From the NCBI GenBank assembly GCA_033032175.1, contig CM065323.1, positions 8,432,001-8,496,000 of the forward strand: a DNA stretch of 64,000 nucleotides. Reading direction: 5' to 3'. Within the stretch, counting starts at the first letter, position 1. Each line of letters opens with the position of its first letter. The notes beneath the pieces were generated by a model. That model ran no database searches. It had not been told where the DNA came from and was given only the letters and a program-made list of their open reading frames with translations. The position numbers and the translations under genes are program-made. This stretch comes from Saturnia japonica. Its lineage: Eukaryota; Arthropoda; Insecta; Lepidoptera; Saturniidae. Shown piece by piece: positions 44,189 through 56,149 of this stretch.

Positions 44189-44856
44189 CTAGCTGTGACC
44201 CACGGTTTCGCTTGTGTTAAATTTATTTTACCTACACTCCACAGCGCCACCGCACCGCGCCGCCAATGCATCCGTGTAGCCCAATCATATTTTATAAGTA
44301 GATACAGCATTGACGCTCTTTACATGAAATCTTGAAAGGCACTTTTGTCCTTTTTTGACAACAGAGTTTCCGCCTTACGCTGTGGTTTCCTATCTCTTTT
44401 ATTTCAACATGCTGATAACAAAATTTGTCCCGTGTTCAAATTACTTTTAGTGAGAGTAAATGCGTCTATTTTTAAAACGTCACATCTGTACTTGCCTACA
44501 GTGTAGCCAGATTACTTGACATTCATGATTACTGCTCCACTTTTTAGGGTCGTATCATGAAATTATATAGCTAATAAGCTCTTAAATAAATCCTTACTGT
44601 AATATTATGAATATGAAAATTTGTTTGTTACTCAATTACGCATAAACGGCTAAACGGATTTTCATGATGATTACCACACAGATAGTTTATAACCCGGATT
44701 AAAACATAGGATACTTTTTATCCAGGTAAAAACCCAATTCTAAAGGCCAAGCAGGCTATAAAATGAAAAAAATATTTTGTTCAAATTTGACTCGTAGATG
44801 AAGAGATTAGCGCGTTGAAACAAAAAAAAATTTGAGCTTTATAATGTTAGTATAGA
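44189..44856 (-). mobile_element. Helitron-like element, both ends present, interrupted
   Basis: On the minus strand it starts TC (44855-44856, next to A) and runs 'tatactaacattataaagct', then 'aacgcgctaatctcttcat'. It ends 'gggtcacagctag' (44189-44192) directly before T. Helitrons insert between A and T with TC and CTRR (here CTAG) ends, so both termini fit. It is 668 bp, non-coding and non-autonomous. Part of the interior (about 44590-44765) is another repeat inserted into it. Confidence 0.7.
44590..44765 (+). repeat. Helitron-like repeat nested in 44189-44856
   Basis: 'aatattatgaatatgaaaat', 'taaacggctaaacggatttt', 'agtttataacccggattaa' and 'tactttttatccaggta' belong to the family seen at 5490-5690 and 57605-57795. 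It splits the host element. Confidence 0.5.
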
Positions 44857-44859
44857 TGC

Positions 44860-46430
44860 GAATTTAAAGAAATATGGAGTCTTCAATAAATACTTAAACT
44901 ATAAATCTGGTTTTAACAGCCCTGTCATTGGCGCCTTTATATAAATAAAGTCAACCACTTATGTTGGAATTCGGGTACTTTAATATCCTCTTTATGCGAA
45001 ATACGAAACAAATAAATCCAAGGGTTAAAACAAAACATATAATTGTGTGGCAACGTTCATCACGAAAGAAATCTTCATTAAAATTCCGTTTTAATTAAGC
45101 ATATTATTTTTACTTTATAAAGAATCAAAAGACGGTTAAATTTAAAGGCAAATTTTTTTCAAGCAACCGTTGCGGCCTTTTAGCGGATCGTATTTTTATG
45201 CAATCATATCTATTCAATTCCTACCATATCTATATTCTAAATCTATATAATTCAGTCTGTAGATGCCTTTTTAAATTTCCTGATAACCTTCTATTATAAA
45301 GAACACTGAGCACAAATATGTCATTTTTTTGGTCTGTTTATATGCCCGAATTTAACTCAAAAATGGTTTGAGCGATTTGTATAAAATTTTGTACATGGGA
45401 AATTTTTATTTATAGAATTTGTCCATTCCAAAAAGCATTCTATACATACATTTTTTGTTCATTTATTTCTATTCCATAACAAACAACATAACTGACTTTT
45501 ATGCGAAATGTCATTATAATCGGTTGGATCGTTTGAGCGTGATTGATTATGAAAAAAATCAATAAATGTTTTTTTTTGTACTTTTCCAAGACCTAGGCTA
45601 CCTGTATAACAAATTTTACTGCGTTCGGTTAAGAGGTTTACTCCTGAAAAGGTAACGAGCAGACTGGCAGACATGATAATATCATTGTGCATTTAGATTT
45701 AATTACATTATTCGCTACGCAACACAGTTTTTATATCAATACAAAAATTTTAAATATAATACATCTTAGACTGCATTCGAAGGGTATTGTACTGAACGAT
45801 TTTTTTATAGTATACATTTTAATGTATATAACAAGTCCTTTGTACTGCAAGAAATCGTACACAGCAAAGAACGTGTGAAAAGTTCTACGTACAATTTATG
45901 CGCCACTACGTTATACGTTAAAACTTATAGGTACTACAATAAACGTGCTGTATAATGCCGTGTGAAGACAGTCTTAGATGGTATTAAATATATCTACAAC
46001 CGAGTTTCATATTCCGGTTTCACGAAAAACACATAACAATAATAGGCACAAAAACAGATAATATGACAGTACATCAGTACTCACCTGCCGCCGCGCGCTG
46101 TACAATGACGCAAGCGCAGCGAAGCGTGTATATTATACAGAATATTATAATTGATGCACGCGAACATACAATTCTACTGTGAACTATGAAATCAAGATTG
46201 CCGCCGTCACACAGTGTCGAGCAGAAACAATAAAACACATTCGCTGAACCGTTCACTTACGATCGTTGCCTAACGATAGATTTCTACGCACTTTTGTAAT
46301 AGGTCTAAGATAACCCTTACAGTCCATATAGGTTACAAGAATATCAAACAAAAAAGATTTTTTGAAACAAAGTTCCTTGGTGGCTTGCGGTAGGAGTTAA
46401 CTTGTATAAATCGTCATGTAAAGAGGGCGT
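44860..46430. other. Unassigned sequence with weak repeat traces
   Basis: No gene recognised. The stretch 45330-45440 ('ggtctgtttatatgcccg', 'actcaaaaatggtttgagcg') looks like a decayed interspersed repeat. Confidence 0.35.
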
Positions 46431-46431
46431 T

Positions 46432-46480
46432 ATCCCCCCCCCCATGCGATTTTTTCTCTCTCTCTCTCTCTCTCTCTTTA
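46432..46480. repeat. C-run and (TC)n microsatellite
   Basis: A run of about 11 C at 46433-46443 is followed by a (TC)n tract of about 13 units at 46453-46478. Confidence 0.9.
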
Positions 46481-46584
46481 TCTATATTTATAATAAAAGA
46501 GTAAAATGTCGAAATTTGTACATTGAAGATATTTGAGAAAAATAATACGGGAGGGCTTAGAATAATGGAAAGAAAATATTTCAT

Positions 46585-46760
46585 AGTTATTGAAAATTTT
46601 GTCTGTCTGTCTGTTGGTATATTTGAACACCAATCACGCAAAAACTACTGGACTGAATTTAATGAAATTTGGTATGATTGTAGATTATAGTCTGAAGGTA
46701 CATATAGGATACATTTTTACATATATGAACATTTTTATGGTCTATAAATTCCGTTTAGGT
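46585..46760 (+). repeat. Interspersed-repeat copy
   Basis: 'gtctgtctgtctgttggtat', 'cgcaaaaactactggactg' and 'atttggtatgattg' match the family of 5490-5690. The 65-codon frame across it is not a gene. Confidence 0.45.
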
Positions 46761-47399
46761 TATGCACGTATAAACAGGAATGTATGATTAAGTAAATCTG
46801 TAATATATTTCAAATATTATCTGAAATGACGTGAAAAGGTACCTAATTATTTTATCTTTACATAATTTTCAGTAAAATCAATAAATGAAAATGTAAGTAT
46901 TTTTATTTTCCGTCAGTATTCATAGATGACGTTGTACGGCGCGGCGGCTTGGTTTAAATCACGTATATATTTTCTGCAAGCACGTGTAATAATAATTTAA
47001 GACTGGGTTTTTATTATTATTTTTAAATATTTTTAGGTAAATTTTAATGTTATTTTTAAATACTTAAATAAGTAAAAATACCTATTTTATCTTGATTTTT
47101 ATGATACATGTCGTTGTTTGCGTTTTTGTGCAATTATGATTTTTATTAAAATACACTAAACAGATTTGCTATAAAGCGGTATTATTCCTTGGAAAATAAC
47201 GGTTTATAAATTGAAAGATATTAAATAAACTTATTTTTTCGTGTAAAGGATTGCAAAATTGAACATTTTATACAGAGTGGAAAAAGCGAACGGGGCATGG
47301 AGGAAAATTATGTTAAGTAATGAAGATATCAAATTTTAGTCAAAGGAAACATTCTTTTATTTTTTGAAATTATAATAAATGCATTCACAGATTTTCTGT

Positions 47400-47490
47400 A
47401 AAAGGTTATCTATAGCGGGAATCGAACCAACAAAAAATGCAAAAGACCGGCATACACTATGTTCTTGCACTAATCGATAGGGTCAACACT
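47400..47490 (-). repeat. Possible tRNA-like SINE head
   Basis: On the minus strand 'ggttcgattcccgc' (complement of about 47417-47430) is a good B box. An A box and cloverleaf are not convincing, so this is not called a tRNA. Confidence 0.3.
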
Positions 47491-47849
47491 TGTTCTTTTA
47501 TATATGTATTTAAGTTAATAATTATAAAGAATATTAATTCTATTACGGTGTAATAAACGAATTATTTAATTGTAAACTATTGAGAATAGTAATACACAGT
47601 AAACGAAGTAACCCGGTGAGTTCGTGATAGAGTAAAATGTGCCTTATTTATGATTTAGATTCGCGCGGAAATGTTCGAGTAACGATTTCGCTCATTATCG
47701 TGATGTTATCGATGTAATGGATAGTATATAGGACACTTCCTTCTCTTAAAACACTTCATCTGCTCAGAAGTGAAGAAATACATAATTAATTTTAGTAATA
47801 AACAACAATTCACTGATGACTCCAGTTTATGATATCTATATATTAATAT

Positions 47850-48205
47850 GTGAAGCAAAAGCTTTCTACCCCTTTTCAAGCATATTGCGTACACGAAAGA
47901 CTGTGAGATTTGGCATGGTTCAAGTTTATATGGAGAAGAAGTTCAGAAAGCTAAAATTTATCTATAATATCTGTTACTAATATATTAAATAAAATAAATT
48001 AATACTGCGAATTCTAAACCGACCGGTGCCATTGAACTTGGACCCCCCAAAATATTGACATTGTCACTCAACTAAAAGTCACAGGAAATGATGTACATAA
48101 TACTCATTGTTTAGGTTTATGAATACTGCAAATGTCAAACAGAAAATAGTCTATGATCAAAAAGTCGCTGGTCGAATTTCGAGCTTAAGGTGATCGCTAG
48201 TTTAT
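47850..48205. repeat. Copy 3 of the three-copy dispersed repeat
   Basis: Aligns with 37999-38345 over its whole length by eye, including 'gtgagatttggcatggttc', 'accccccaaaatattgacat' and 'atgtcaaacagaaaatagtc'. Confidence 0.7.
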
Positions 48206-48454
48206 TTAAATATAACCACCACTCTGCACAAATACACATATATACATGGGGTAAATGGAAACTGCAATCAATCAGTACTTTCCAGTTTTTTTTTATAGTT
48301 CCGTACCTAAACTAAAATCCTTATTCCTATGATTGTTATTGATTTTTTTTATTATGACATTTTTACTTGTATTTCCATTATATATTAATACTAGAAATCG
48401 CCCGCGACTGCTTAAGCGTTAATGAATACATAATTGTGTCAGTAGTTCAAAAAA

Positions 48455-48560
48455 ATACCTACAACGAGCCTGAGCTTTCGGTGAAGGAAAATATCGTCAC
48501 GAAACCATAGGGTTTTTTCTAATGTCCGCCTGGCTAGCTACCACCCTCAAAATTAAAAAG
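48455..48560 (+). repeat. SINE-body relic 1
   Basis: 'acaacgagcctgagctttcg', 'gaaggaaaatatcgtcacga' and 'tctaatgtccgcctgg' match 48690-48860 and 53560-53680 in order. The tRNA-like head is lost. Confidence 0.4.
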
Positions 48561-48689
48561 ATTGGGGCCAGAACGCTAAGCCTATAATGATAAAAAGAAA
48601 AACAATAAATAAAGATTATATCCTACAAACAAACAAAAATTATAGTAAAATGTGTACATGAATGAATACACATATTATGAAGCCATATT

Positions 48690-48870
48690 GGTTCAGTTAT
48701 AGCGTGTTAGCATAGTGCGTCGATCGACATAGGTTCCAATCCAAAACAAGGAAGAAAAACATCGTCACGAATAGTGGTAGAGTATGTTCTAATACCCGCC
48801 TGTATAGCTACTAACCTCAAGTTGAAAGAATGTCACCAAGCACCTTATAGATGTGTTTCGACAGTTGCAC
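48690..48870 (+). repeat. tRNA-derived SINE relic 2
   Basis: A tRNA-like head with 'gttagcatagtgcgtcgatc' and a degenerate B box 'aggttccaatcc' is followed by 'gaagaaaaacatcgtcacga' and 'ctaatacccgcctg'. Confidence 0.4.
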
Positions 48871-48879
48871 TTGAGTCAG

Positions 48880-50280
48880 TTTATTACATAGACTTTCGTA
48901 TTTCTTTGTTTATTGAATTTTATTTGTAACAGGAAACTGAGCTAAAGACTGACAACAACAACAACATTATATTACAACATTATACTGATACGATTTTTTT
49001 TAAAGTAATAAGTGATATTTAATAATTAAGGGAACGATGGTCTTGCGATCTGTACTTGAGGTTGTTGTATCATTTTTAGAATCCAAACTTTACATTTATT
49101 GTTACGTCTTGTTAATACTTATTGATATACATTGTAGAGAATTTCCGATTTTTGAATCTTAGATTAATTCTCTATATGTAAATTGTGAGGTCAAATAAAA
49201 ACTTAATATTATTATTAATTTCTATAGGTTTAGCGTGCTATCATCTTTCTAACTTACCCGTAACTGCTTTAACATAAAATCAGCTTACTTATCTGCAACA
49301 TAAATGATAAAAATAATTAACCATAATTTCAAGTAAAATTATTGACATCCTGTTATTGGGTCAACATAGTCGGATATAACGGCGCAAATGCAAATAGATA
49401 TTTCTAACTTAAGGGCTAGTTATAATTCGATTTTATTTTTTTATATTTATTTAATCACGCTGTATTTGTATTTTTTATTGCTATCATAGTTTAGTATGCA
49501 ACACTTTTGAATACTTACTATTAAAGTCTAGGTGCATATAATATTGCATATGCAATACAGTATTACAAGCAAACTTAAATAAAGTCGCAAACAAAAGCCA
49601 GTGACTTTTTGCATTTTTTGCATTTTAGGGCTGTCGTGTCCGTAATTGTACTGTTTTTATACATTAAGCCACATTAAAAGCTCTTATTTCTTTCTATAAA
49701 TTTACCGTACTATCTAATGAAAATACAATAAAACAATGAAAAACTAGAGTAAGTTTTTTATTTCTCAGGTCAAGCTATGTTTTTATTTACAAATTAATTA
49801 TTTTTGTTTTATGTAATATACCTGTAACTTGGACATATACGATTATTTTACGGCTATGAATACATAGTTTCATCTCCTAAAGTTGCCAACATTCATAATT
49901 AGTAAAGATATTTGTGGAAAAGTTGCCGCATAAAAACGGTAAACACACAAGTAGATTTTTGTTCGTTTAAATACTCAATGTATCAATACAGTTAAATAAA
50001 ACTTCAATAAATAAATGTGAGATAAAAACAATGATGAATACAGCAATGAACATTTGTACTAAAAGGGTAAAAGTGGTCACCACTATCAGAGTTAGTAAGC
50101 CGAGACACAAGGTAGAAAATGTGTCGGAGTATTTAAAAAAAAACGTCTTTTATTAAGTTATACAAAAAAAGAATAAAGTAAAGTTATTTATAATATAAAA
50201 GGCATATAATCATTATTTAAGAGAGAGGGGAGGATCTCTCATTTTTGCTAACTGCTTAGTTATACAAATATTCGAAAAAC
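48880..50280. other. Unassigned AT-rich sequence
   Basis: Nothing recognised except a short (CAA)n run at about 48951-48965. Confidence 0.4.
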
Positions 50281-50283
50281 ATA

Positions 50284-50585
50284 AAATAGCACCAGTCGCA
50301 GATAAGTTGAGGAGTTATAAGCTAGCGAGGTATGAGCACGTCATGTGGAGGGATGAAAGTCATATAACTAGTAGAATGTTAAGTATGAAGGTGTAGGAGT
50401 ATGAGTGGGATGCATATAGGAGTAGAGGAAGACCGAGGAAGGTATAGATGGATTGTGTGAAGAATGATATGCGTATAAAAATGTGAATACTGAGATGATA
50501 TTTGATAGAATAGATTGGAAGATGAAATATGTTGTGCCGTCCTTACTTAAGTAGGATAAGGGGTACGAAGAAGAAGCCATATATT
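50284..50585 (+). pseudogene. RTE-like LINE reverse transcriptase C-terminus, degenerate
   Basis: One frame reads 'APVADKLRSYKLARYEHVMW', then 'RDESHITSRMLSMKV', stop, 'RSRGRPRK', stop, 'MDCVKNDMRIKM', stop, and later a Cys/Pro patch resembling 'LCRPYLSK'. This order of motifs is the C-terminal region of a common lepidopteran RTE-type retrotransposon. There are at least three in-frame stops. The minus-strand 80-codon frame at 50368-50610 is its shadow. Confidence 0.7.
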
Positions 50586-51444
50586 GGAAATCAAGAAAAA
50601 AAAGATGCATTTGGTAGTACCTTTTCCTACTTTACCATCCTTTCTTGAATTACACTAAGTTTAAAAAGGAAATAAACGTATCTCCCTAAAGCCACAGGGA
50701 CATTTGCGTCTTATCTTCTATTTATGTTTTAAACAGAACATCCTTTTTCTTACCATGTCAGTATAATATTACTATAGCTTATTTATCACATTTAAAACGA
50801 TAACATACATTATAAATAAAATATAGGTAATTTAATTATATTGATGTATATTTTCACTAATCTTAATCTATCTTAAGTGTACTGTGACCTACTTATAAAA
50901 CTAACATAAATATAATAATAATAAATAAAATGAAATATTAAAGAGACGCCATTAACCGTGTATAATACAATGTACATTCCATTACAATGCCTCGATGGAC
51001 TCCTCTTTCGTTGTGACTACTATGCATTCTCGATTAAATTTTGATTCAATTTTCGATTAGATAATCAAATTGTACTAGAATTGTAAAGAAGATTGTGTAT
51101 AACTTATTAAATACATTATTATTTTCGGTATATTTAGTAATAGTATATTTGATAATAGGCATCTTAAATAAGTTATAAAAATAGGGACAGAAAAGTTTTT
51201 TAACGCTAATTTCAAACTTATAACATAAGGATATTTAAAAATTACAGTGCACTGTGCACTCCTATTCCTTATGGCGTATGTATAAAACTTAACCGAAAAC
51301 TTGGAGTGAAGACGCCAACAAACTTTGTGACGTTTTTAATATGAATAGTTTTTTTTTAAGAGAAATTTACACTATAATTTCCACGTGGCCTCAGATAATT
51401 GTTTTAAAATACCTACTTATTTTAAACATAATTAGATTTTTTTG

Positions 51445-51560
51445 TATATTCTTCTTACCTTTATCCCACCAAAGTAGGGTCAGCACAACATGTCACCTCT
51501 TTTTCTTTCCTCTATCAGCTGTTCATCATATTATGAATCGAGATTTGACTTAGCTTTTTA
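51445..51560 (-). pseudogene. 3' end of an RTE-like LINE
   Basis: Read on the minus strand, 'gacatgttgtgctgacccta' and 'ctttggtgggataaagg' correspond to the extreme C-terminal, cysteine-containing end of the same RTE-type protein as 50284-50585. Only the last 35-40 codons and the tail remain. Confidence 0.5.
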
Positions 51561-52508
51561 CGACTATACGAACAACCTTTCTTGGGATCTCGAGCAATTT
51601 TTATTTTGATACCGGAAATAAAATAAGTCGACCTAAATCTGTTTTATTAGTCTCTGTTGCTCACTACCGCTTCCCTAACTGAACGCCACCTTTTGTAAGA
51701 ATCTAGCGAGGAAAATGATTGCATATGTAAATTTAATAAAAGTACGATCGCAAAGTTCAGTTTTAATTATTATACATACCTTAGTTTCATACTATTATTT
51801 ACAAATATGTGAATTAAACGAATAGCTTTCGAAAACTATTAGTACGTGCAATTCCATTGAATATTCATGTAGTAGCGGACTTCAATAGAGCATTGTGTTG
51901 TCTATGACAAATGGAGGCCTTATTCCCATGGTCTGTCCATTTGACAGTACCATGGTGTAATTTGTACGTAGCTAGCAACGATTTAGGTACACAAGGCCAC
52001 GTTTTATGGAGCATAAAAACAATTTGATTTAATAACAAAAATACAATTTTTGCAGGTTGCAATTGGTATTAAATTAAATTGGAATTTTTCAATGGTCATA
52101 ATACGATACGGTTGAAGAGCAGCAGTGACGGTCGAGAAACGAGGATGAATCAATAGTCTTCTTCTTATTCTTGCTTGGCGCCGCAAAAGCACTTGCCAGT
52201 GTCAATGTTTTTAAGCTTTCGTAAAATTTTCCTATATACATAGTGGGGTCTTCTGACAATTCGGTGGCTCCTTTGTCAGAAATATCTGGAAAGTTTTTGT
52301 GATATCCCAAAATGCATATATTCCGCTTTATTGTGACTTACGTATATGAGATAGGTATATGCTACCGTGGACTATTTTTAGTTACCTACCAATATTTTTG
52401 TAGAACATTATATTTACATATTATTAACAATTACGGCCGCGCACGCGGATTAAGCAGTTCGGGAGCGCTTTGTCTTCCGACTTACTTAATAAAAACCAAC
52501 ATTTAAGG

Positions 52509-52663
52509 CTAGCTGAGAGCTGTAGCCTAATGTTAAATAGTATATACTATTTCTCGTGAATTTGGCTATCATATACATTAAGAATTCTTGAAATCTGACC
52601 AGTAGTTCCAGAGATCAGCGTGTTTAAACATAAAACTTTTCCACTTTTAATAATAAGTATAGA
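52509..52663 (-). repeat. Short Helitron-like relic
   Basis: On the minus strand it starts TC at 52662-52663 ('tatacttattattaaaagtg'), contains 'ctctggaactactggtcag', and may end at CTAG (52509-52512). Matches the family at 44189-44856 by its ends only. Confidence 0.4.
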
Positions 52664-53133
52664 TATTGTTATCACGGAAAAATATAGTTAGTTATCTGTT
52701 TTTATGAATACATGTCACACTCGGAAACATATTTTTTTATGGAAAAGACTTTAAAATGTGTATATTTAAACTAAATAAATAGTTAAACGTGTCCTTGGTT
52801 ATAATATCTGTTCTTATTATAGATGTTGTATATATAATTAAATCTATGATTCTTATATTATGATTTCAAATTATTAATCACGATCAAGTATCGTGAATAA
52901 AAAAAACATATTAATGTATTACTTTATAAGAATAACAAAAAATTAATTCGACATAATCTGCGAAACATGTAGACATTGTCACGTATCTACAGGTTTTTTA
53001 GCGAGAGACCAAATGATACGGTCGCTAAATGATTCGTTCTTCAGTCACGTGCACTGCATAGTTTCGCGTCTAGTCGCCACTTGGCGAAATGGTGGACATA
53101 CCTTTTAATGACAAATTTTATTGTATTCTACAA

Positions 53134-53400
53134 CTAGCCACATCCCACGGTTTCTATTGATAAATTTATTCTATCAACACTGCACTGCCCCGCCGACGCA
53201 CTCGTGTAGCTTATCGTTCCTTCTCGGACTTGTCCACAGCTTACCAGATTTTATGATGTTCATGGTTACTGATTAGCTCTTTAGGGTCGTAGCTTTATAT
53301 AGTTTATAACCTTCCTCAATAAGTAGACTACAAAATGCAAAAATAAATCGAATATGATTCGCAGTTTCAGAGATTTTAACAAAAAAACGAATAAATAAAA
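53134..53400 (-). repeat. Helitron-like repeat
   Basis: CTAG at 53134-53137, then 'cacatcccacggtttct', 'ctgccccgccgacgcactcg', 'gttcatggttactgatta' and 'ctttagggtcgta'. This follows the block order of 44189-44580 and, inverted, 39163-39435. The TC end is blurred. Confidence 0.5.
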
Positions 53401-53559
53401 GATTTCTTGAGTTATTGATGTTGGTAATTAAAGATATTATTACACAAATAAAAATTGTTTTTTCTTAGCCTTTGTTCTATAATGTGATAATTTGCTAATA
53501 CGATATTTTAGTATACGGGTGAAATATTCAAATTTATTTAAAAATAACCGTCAGTTTAT

Positions 53560-53680
53560 GCGGGTTCGAATACTACAACGGGCCTGAGTTTTTGAGAAAA
53601 CAAAAAGTGATAAATTCAAAGGGTGTTCAAATTCAAGTGTTCCCTAACCAACTACCACAAGCTATTTCAGAATCAAACCA
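53560..53680 (+). repeat. SINE relic 3
   Basis: A B-box-like 'gcgggttcgaatac' followed by 'acaacgggcctgagttttt' matches 48455-48560. Confidence 0.4.
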
Positions 53681-53805
53681 ATCAGCACGTGTCCTAAAAA
53701 ACATTACATTTACAGGATTACTACGTTAAGTCCATAACCACATCGTAAATAAATAAATAATATTAGGTGTTACTGTAGTGATAACCACATTGTCACTAAA
53801 TATTG

Positions 53806-54304
53806 TGTAATTGTAATCATCATCATCATCATTTCAGCCGCAGGACGTCCACTGCTGAACATAGGCCTCCCCCATAGATCTCCAGAGCGACCGATCTTGT
53901 GCGGCCTGCACCCAACGGCTCCCAGCGACCTTTATTATGTCGTCTTTCCATCTAGTGGGGGGCCGTCCTACGCTGCGCTTTCCGGTACGTGGTCTCCACT
54001 CGAGAACCTTTCTGCCCCAACGGCCGTCAGTTCTCCGAACTATGTGCCCCGCCCACTGCCACTTCAACTTGCTAATCCTTTTGGCTATGTCGGTTACCTT
54101 AGTTTGTCTACGGATCTCCTCATTTCTGATTCGATCTCGTAGAGAAACACCAAGCATAGCCCTCTCCATAGCTCGCTGAGCGACCTTGAGCTTTCTTATG
54201 AGGCCCACAGTGAGCGACCACGTCTCTGTGCCGTATGTCATCACTGGCAACACACTGGTCAAAGACTTTCGTCTTGAGGCACTTTGGTATTTTGTAATTG
54301 TAAT
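53806..54304 (-). mobile_element. 5'-truncated RTE-like LINE with 12-bp target duplication
   Basis: The insertion is flanked by 'tgtaattgtaat' at 53806-53817 and 54293-54304. On the minus strand it consists of an RT C-terminal coding part and a short tail ending in (GAT)n/(ATC)n triplets at about 53817-53832. 5' truncation, a simple-repeat tail and a target duplication of this size are typical of LINE insertion. Confidence 0.8.
53834..54292 (-). pseudogene. RTE-like LINE reverse transcriptase C-terminus
   Basis: About 150 codons in one frame to a TGA at 53834-53836. Motifs in order: 'VLPVMTYGTETWSLT', 'KLKVAQRAMERAMLG', 'SLRDRIRNEEIRRQTKV', 'LKWQWAGHIVRR', 'GKRSVGRPPTRWKDDI', 'RSLWRSMGEAYVQQW'. 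These belong to the region after the RT catalytic domain in RTE-type LINEs; the catalytic palm and endonuclease are missing. The frame stays open upstream to 54637 only by chance, across unrelated flank. No stops inside the element part, so it is young. Confidence 0.85.
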
Positions 54305-54649
54305 AATAACCATATAGTCACTATCAGGTGTTACTGTAGTGATAACCACATTGTCACTAAATATCAGGTGTAACTGCATTGAAAAGGTAGAGGGAGACAA
54401 AGCGTAAGTACAAGCCATCTCAAAAGACTGAGGTCTAGCTACTAAATTTATAATCGATACTTGCCATACCCTTCTAAACACAATATTTAGTAAAAAAAAA
54501 GTGCAAATATTTAAAACAACAATAAGCTCAATTCTTACATTAATTTGTTTATGTTTAGAATTTAAATTAATTAAAGACGGACTGCAGAACGAAATCACTT
54601 TAAAAAAAATTCCATGTGAAGGAAATTTTACGTTCAACTACACTAATAT

Positions 54650-55770
54650 ACACTAGAGGAAATGTATGGAAAATGGGCACCTAGAGCAAGACTTCACTTG
54701 TCACGTGCTTAAAAACAATTCATGACTATTTTATTTTCATTGTTATATCTATAGGTACTTTGTTCATGGTACAAAGACTTGCAAGACATAATATATGCCA
54801 AACGTTTATTTTAGAAATTTAGAATAACATAAACTGGAAGTTGAAGAATCTCCCAATACAAAAATCTTTATAACTATAATTATACTAAATAGATCAACAC
54901 GGACAAATTTTCTGGAAAAAAATAATTTAATCGTCGATTGCGGACTGTGATATTTTACTTTTAGCGCTTTAAGAACCCTTACTACCTGCGTACGTGCCGT
55001 GCCTCTCACTCGTTCTGTTATAACAACAAAGGTGAATCAAGTTCGAGAAAAAGTATATATTACTTAAATATTTTAAAGCAAATCCGTCGTTTTAAAGGTG
55101 GTGGACATTTTATTAAGAGTTCACATTAACATTATTATCGTTAATTGTTAACTTCAGCATGTTGTTGCAATGCGGGATCAAATTTTTGGAGTTATTTTAG
55201 TTTTAGTAGAAGTAAATATATCTTCTTACATACGTACTGAATACAACACTCATTTTTTTAAATGTCATGTAAAACAAGTTAGAAAATCTTAAATTTGTGT
55301 ACTTAGAATCAGCGTTAATTATGTTTCATATTTTAGCCAGCTCGTTTAGTATATTTTAAAATTTAATTAGCATTTGGTATTCCTAGAATCGAAAGAGGTT
55401 TAAGCTCATTTTTTATGTTCTGTTAAGTCACATTGCATGCTTTCTATTAAAAGTGTATTTATGAATAAATTCTAATAAAAATATCATAGTAGGGGTAATA
55501 ATGACAGATAGCGTCACGACAACACGACGGCACGCGATCCGTGATTGTTTTACTAACTGATTGTGGCGATCCGATGGCTACCCATTCAGCGTACGTTGAG
55601 CCCATTATAGTAATGCTTGAAGACATTGAATGTGGTAGAAATGTGATACACTTATACTTACTGCTTAGCCACTTAAGTATTGAAAGGCCGTGAGTTGTGG
55701 TAATGTGTTTTTGATTAACGCATATGTAATGTGAATCGTAGGTATATTCGAGGGCATAAATAGTTTTATA
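54650..55770. other. Unassigned AT-rich sequence
   Basis: Nothing recognised; frames are short. Confidence 0.4.
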
Positions 55771-55776
55771 CCAATA

Positions 55777-56140
55777 CTAGCTGTGCCCGCGGCTGCATTC
55801 GCATATACTGTAGAATGCCAACGATCGGGCAAACGCGGTAATTTTAAAAACAAGAATGCTTATTGTAGGTGATCCTTAAAAGTTAAATATAAACTCTCGC
55901 TGATTTTTTAAAAGTCGTTTTAAGTTATATAGTTATGCACAACATTAATTTAATTTATAAGGTTAACTCATCGTAAGTTATATAAGCACGACACCCTGAT
56001 TCTTTTTGCTAAAAAAAGGAGCCAAAGTTACCCTTTATAATATACGCTATCTGCCAGTGACAGTCCTTCAAAATCGGTCCAACCATTTCGGAAATTACCC
56101 GGAAGTAACAAACAGGCAGACAGACAGAAATTTTAAAACT
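55777..56140 (-). repeat. Helitron-like repeat related to 25495-25985
   Basis: CTAG at 55777-55780 begins 'ctagctgtgcccgcggctgc', followed by 'caacgatcgggcaaacgcgg', 'agttaccctttataatatac', 'tgccagtgacagtcc', 'catttcggaaattacccgg' and 'caggcagacagacaga'. This gives the same order as the 25.5-26.0 kb pair with an inserted AT-rich middle. Confidence 0.55.
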
Positions 56141-56149
56141 TGTTTTCTT

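Larger units (their letters stand above)
53765..54380. repeat. Tandem repeat with a LINE inserted in it
   Basis: A 39-bp block starting 'aggtgttactgtagtgataa' occurs identically at 53765-53803 and 54326-54364, and a partial third copy starts at about 54366. After removing the LINE insertion and one target duplication (487 bp) the spacing between the two full blocks is about 74 bp. Confidence 0.8.

Noticed and set aside
46453..46478. Functional polypyrimidine tract of a 3' splice site
   Set aside because: It is a regular (TC)n microsatellite; no AG acceptor with a following coding exon was found.
54293..54637. N-terminal 115 codons of the frame at 53834-54637 as part of the LINE protein
   Set aside because: They lie outside the target duplication, in tandem-repeat and unrelated flank, and are open by chance.
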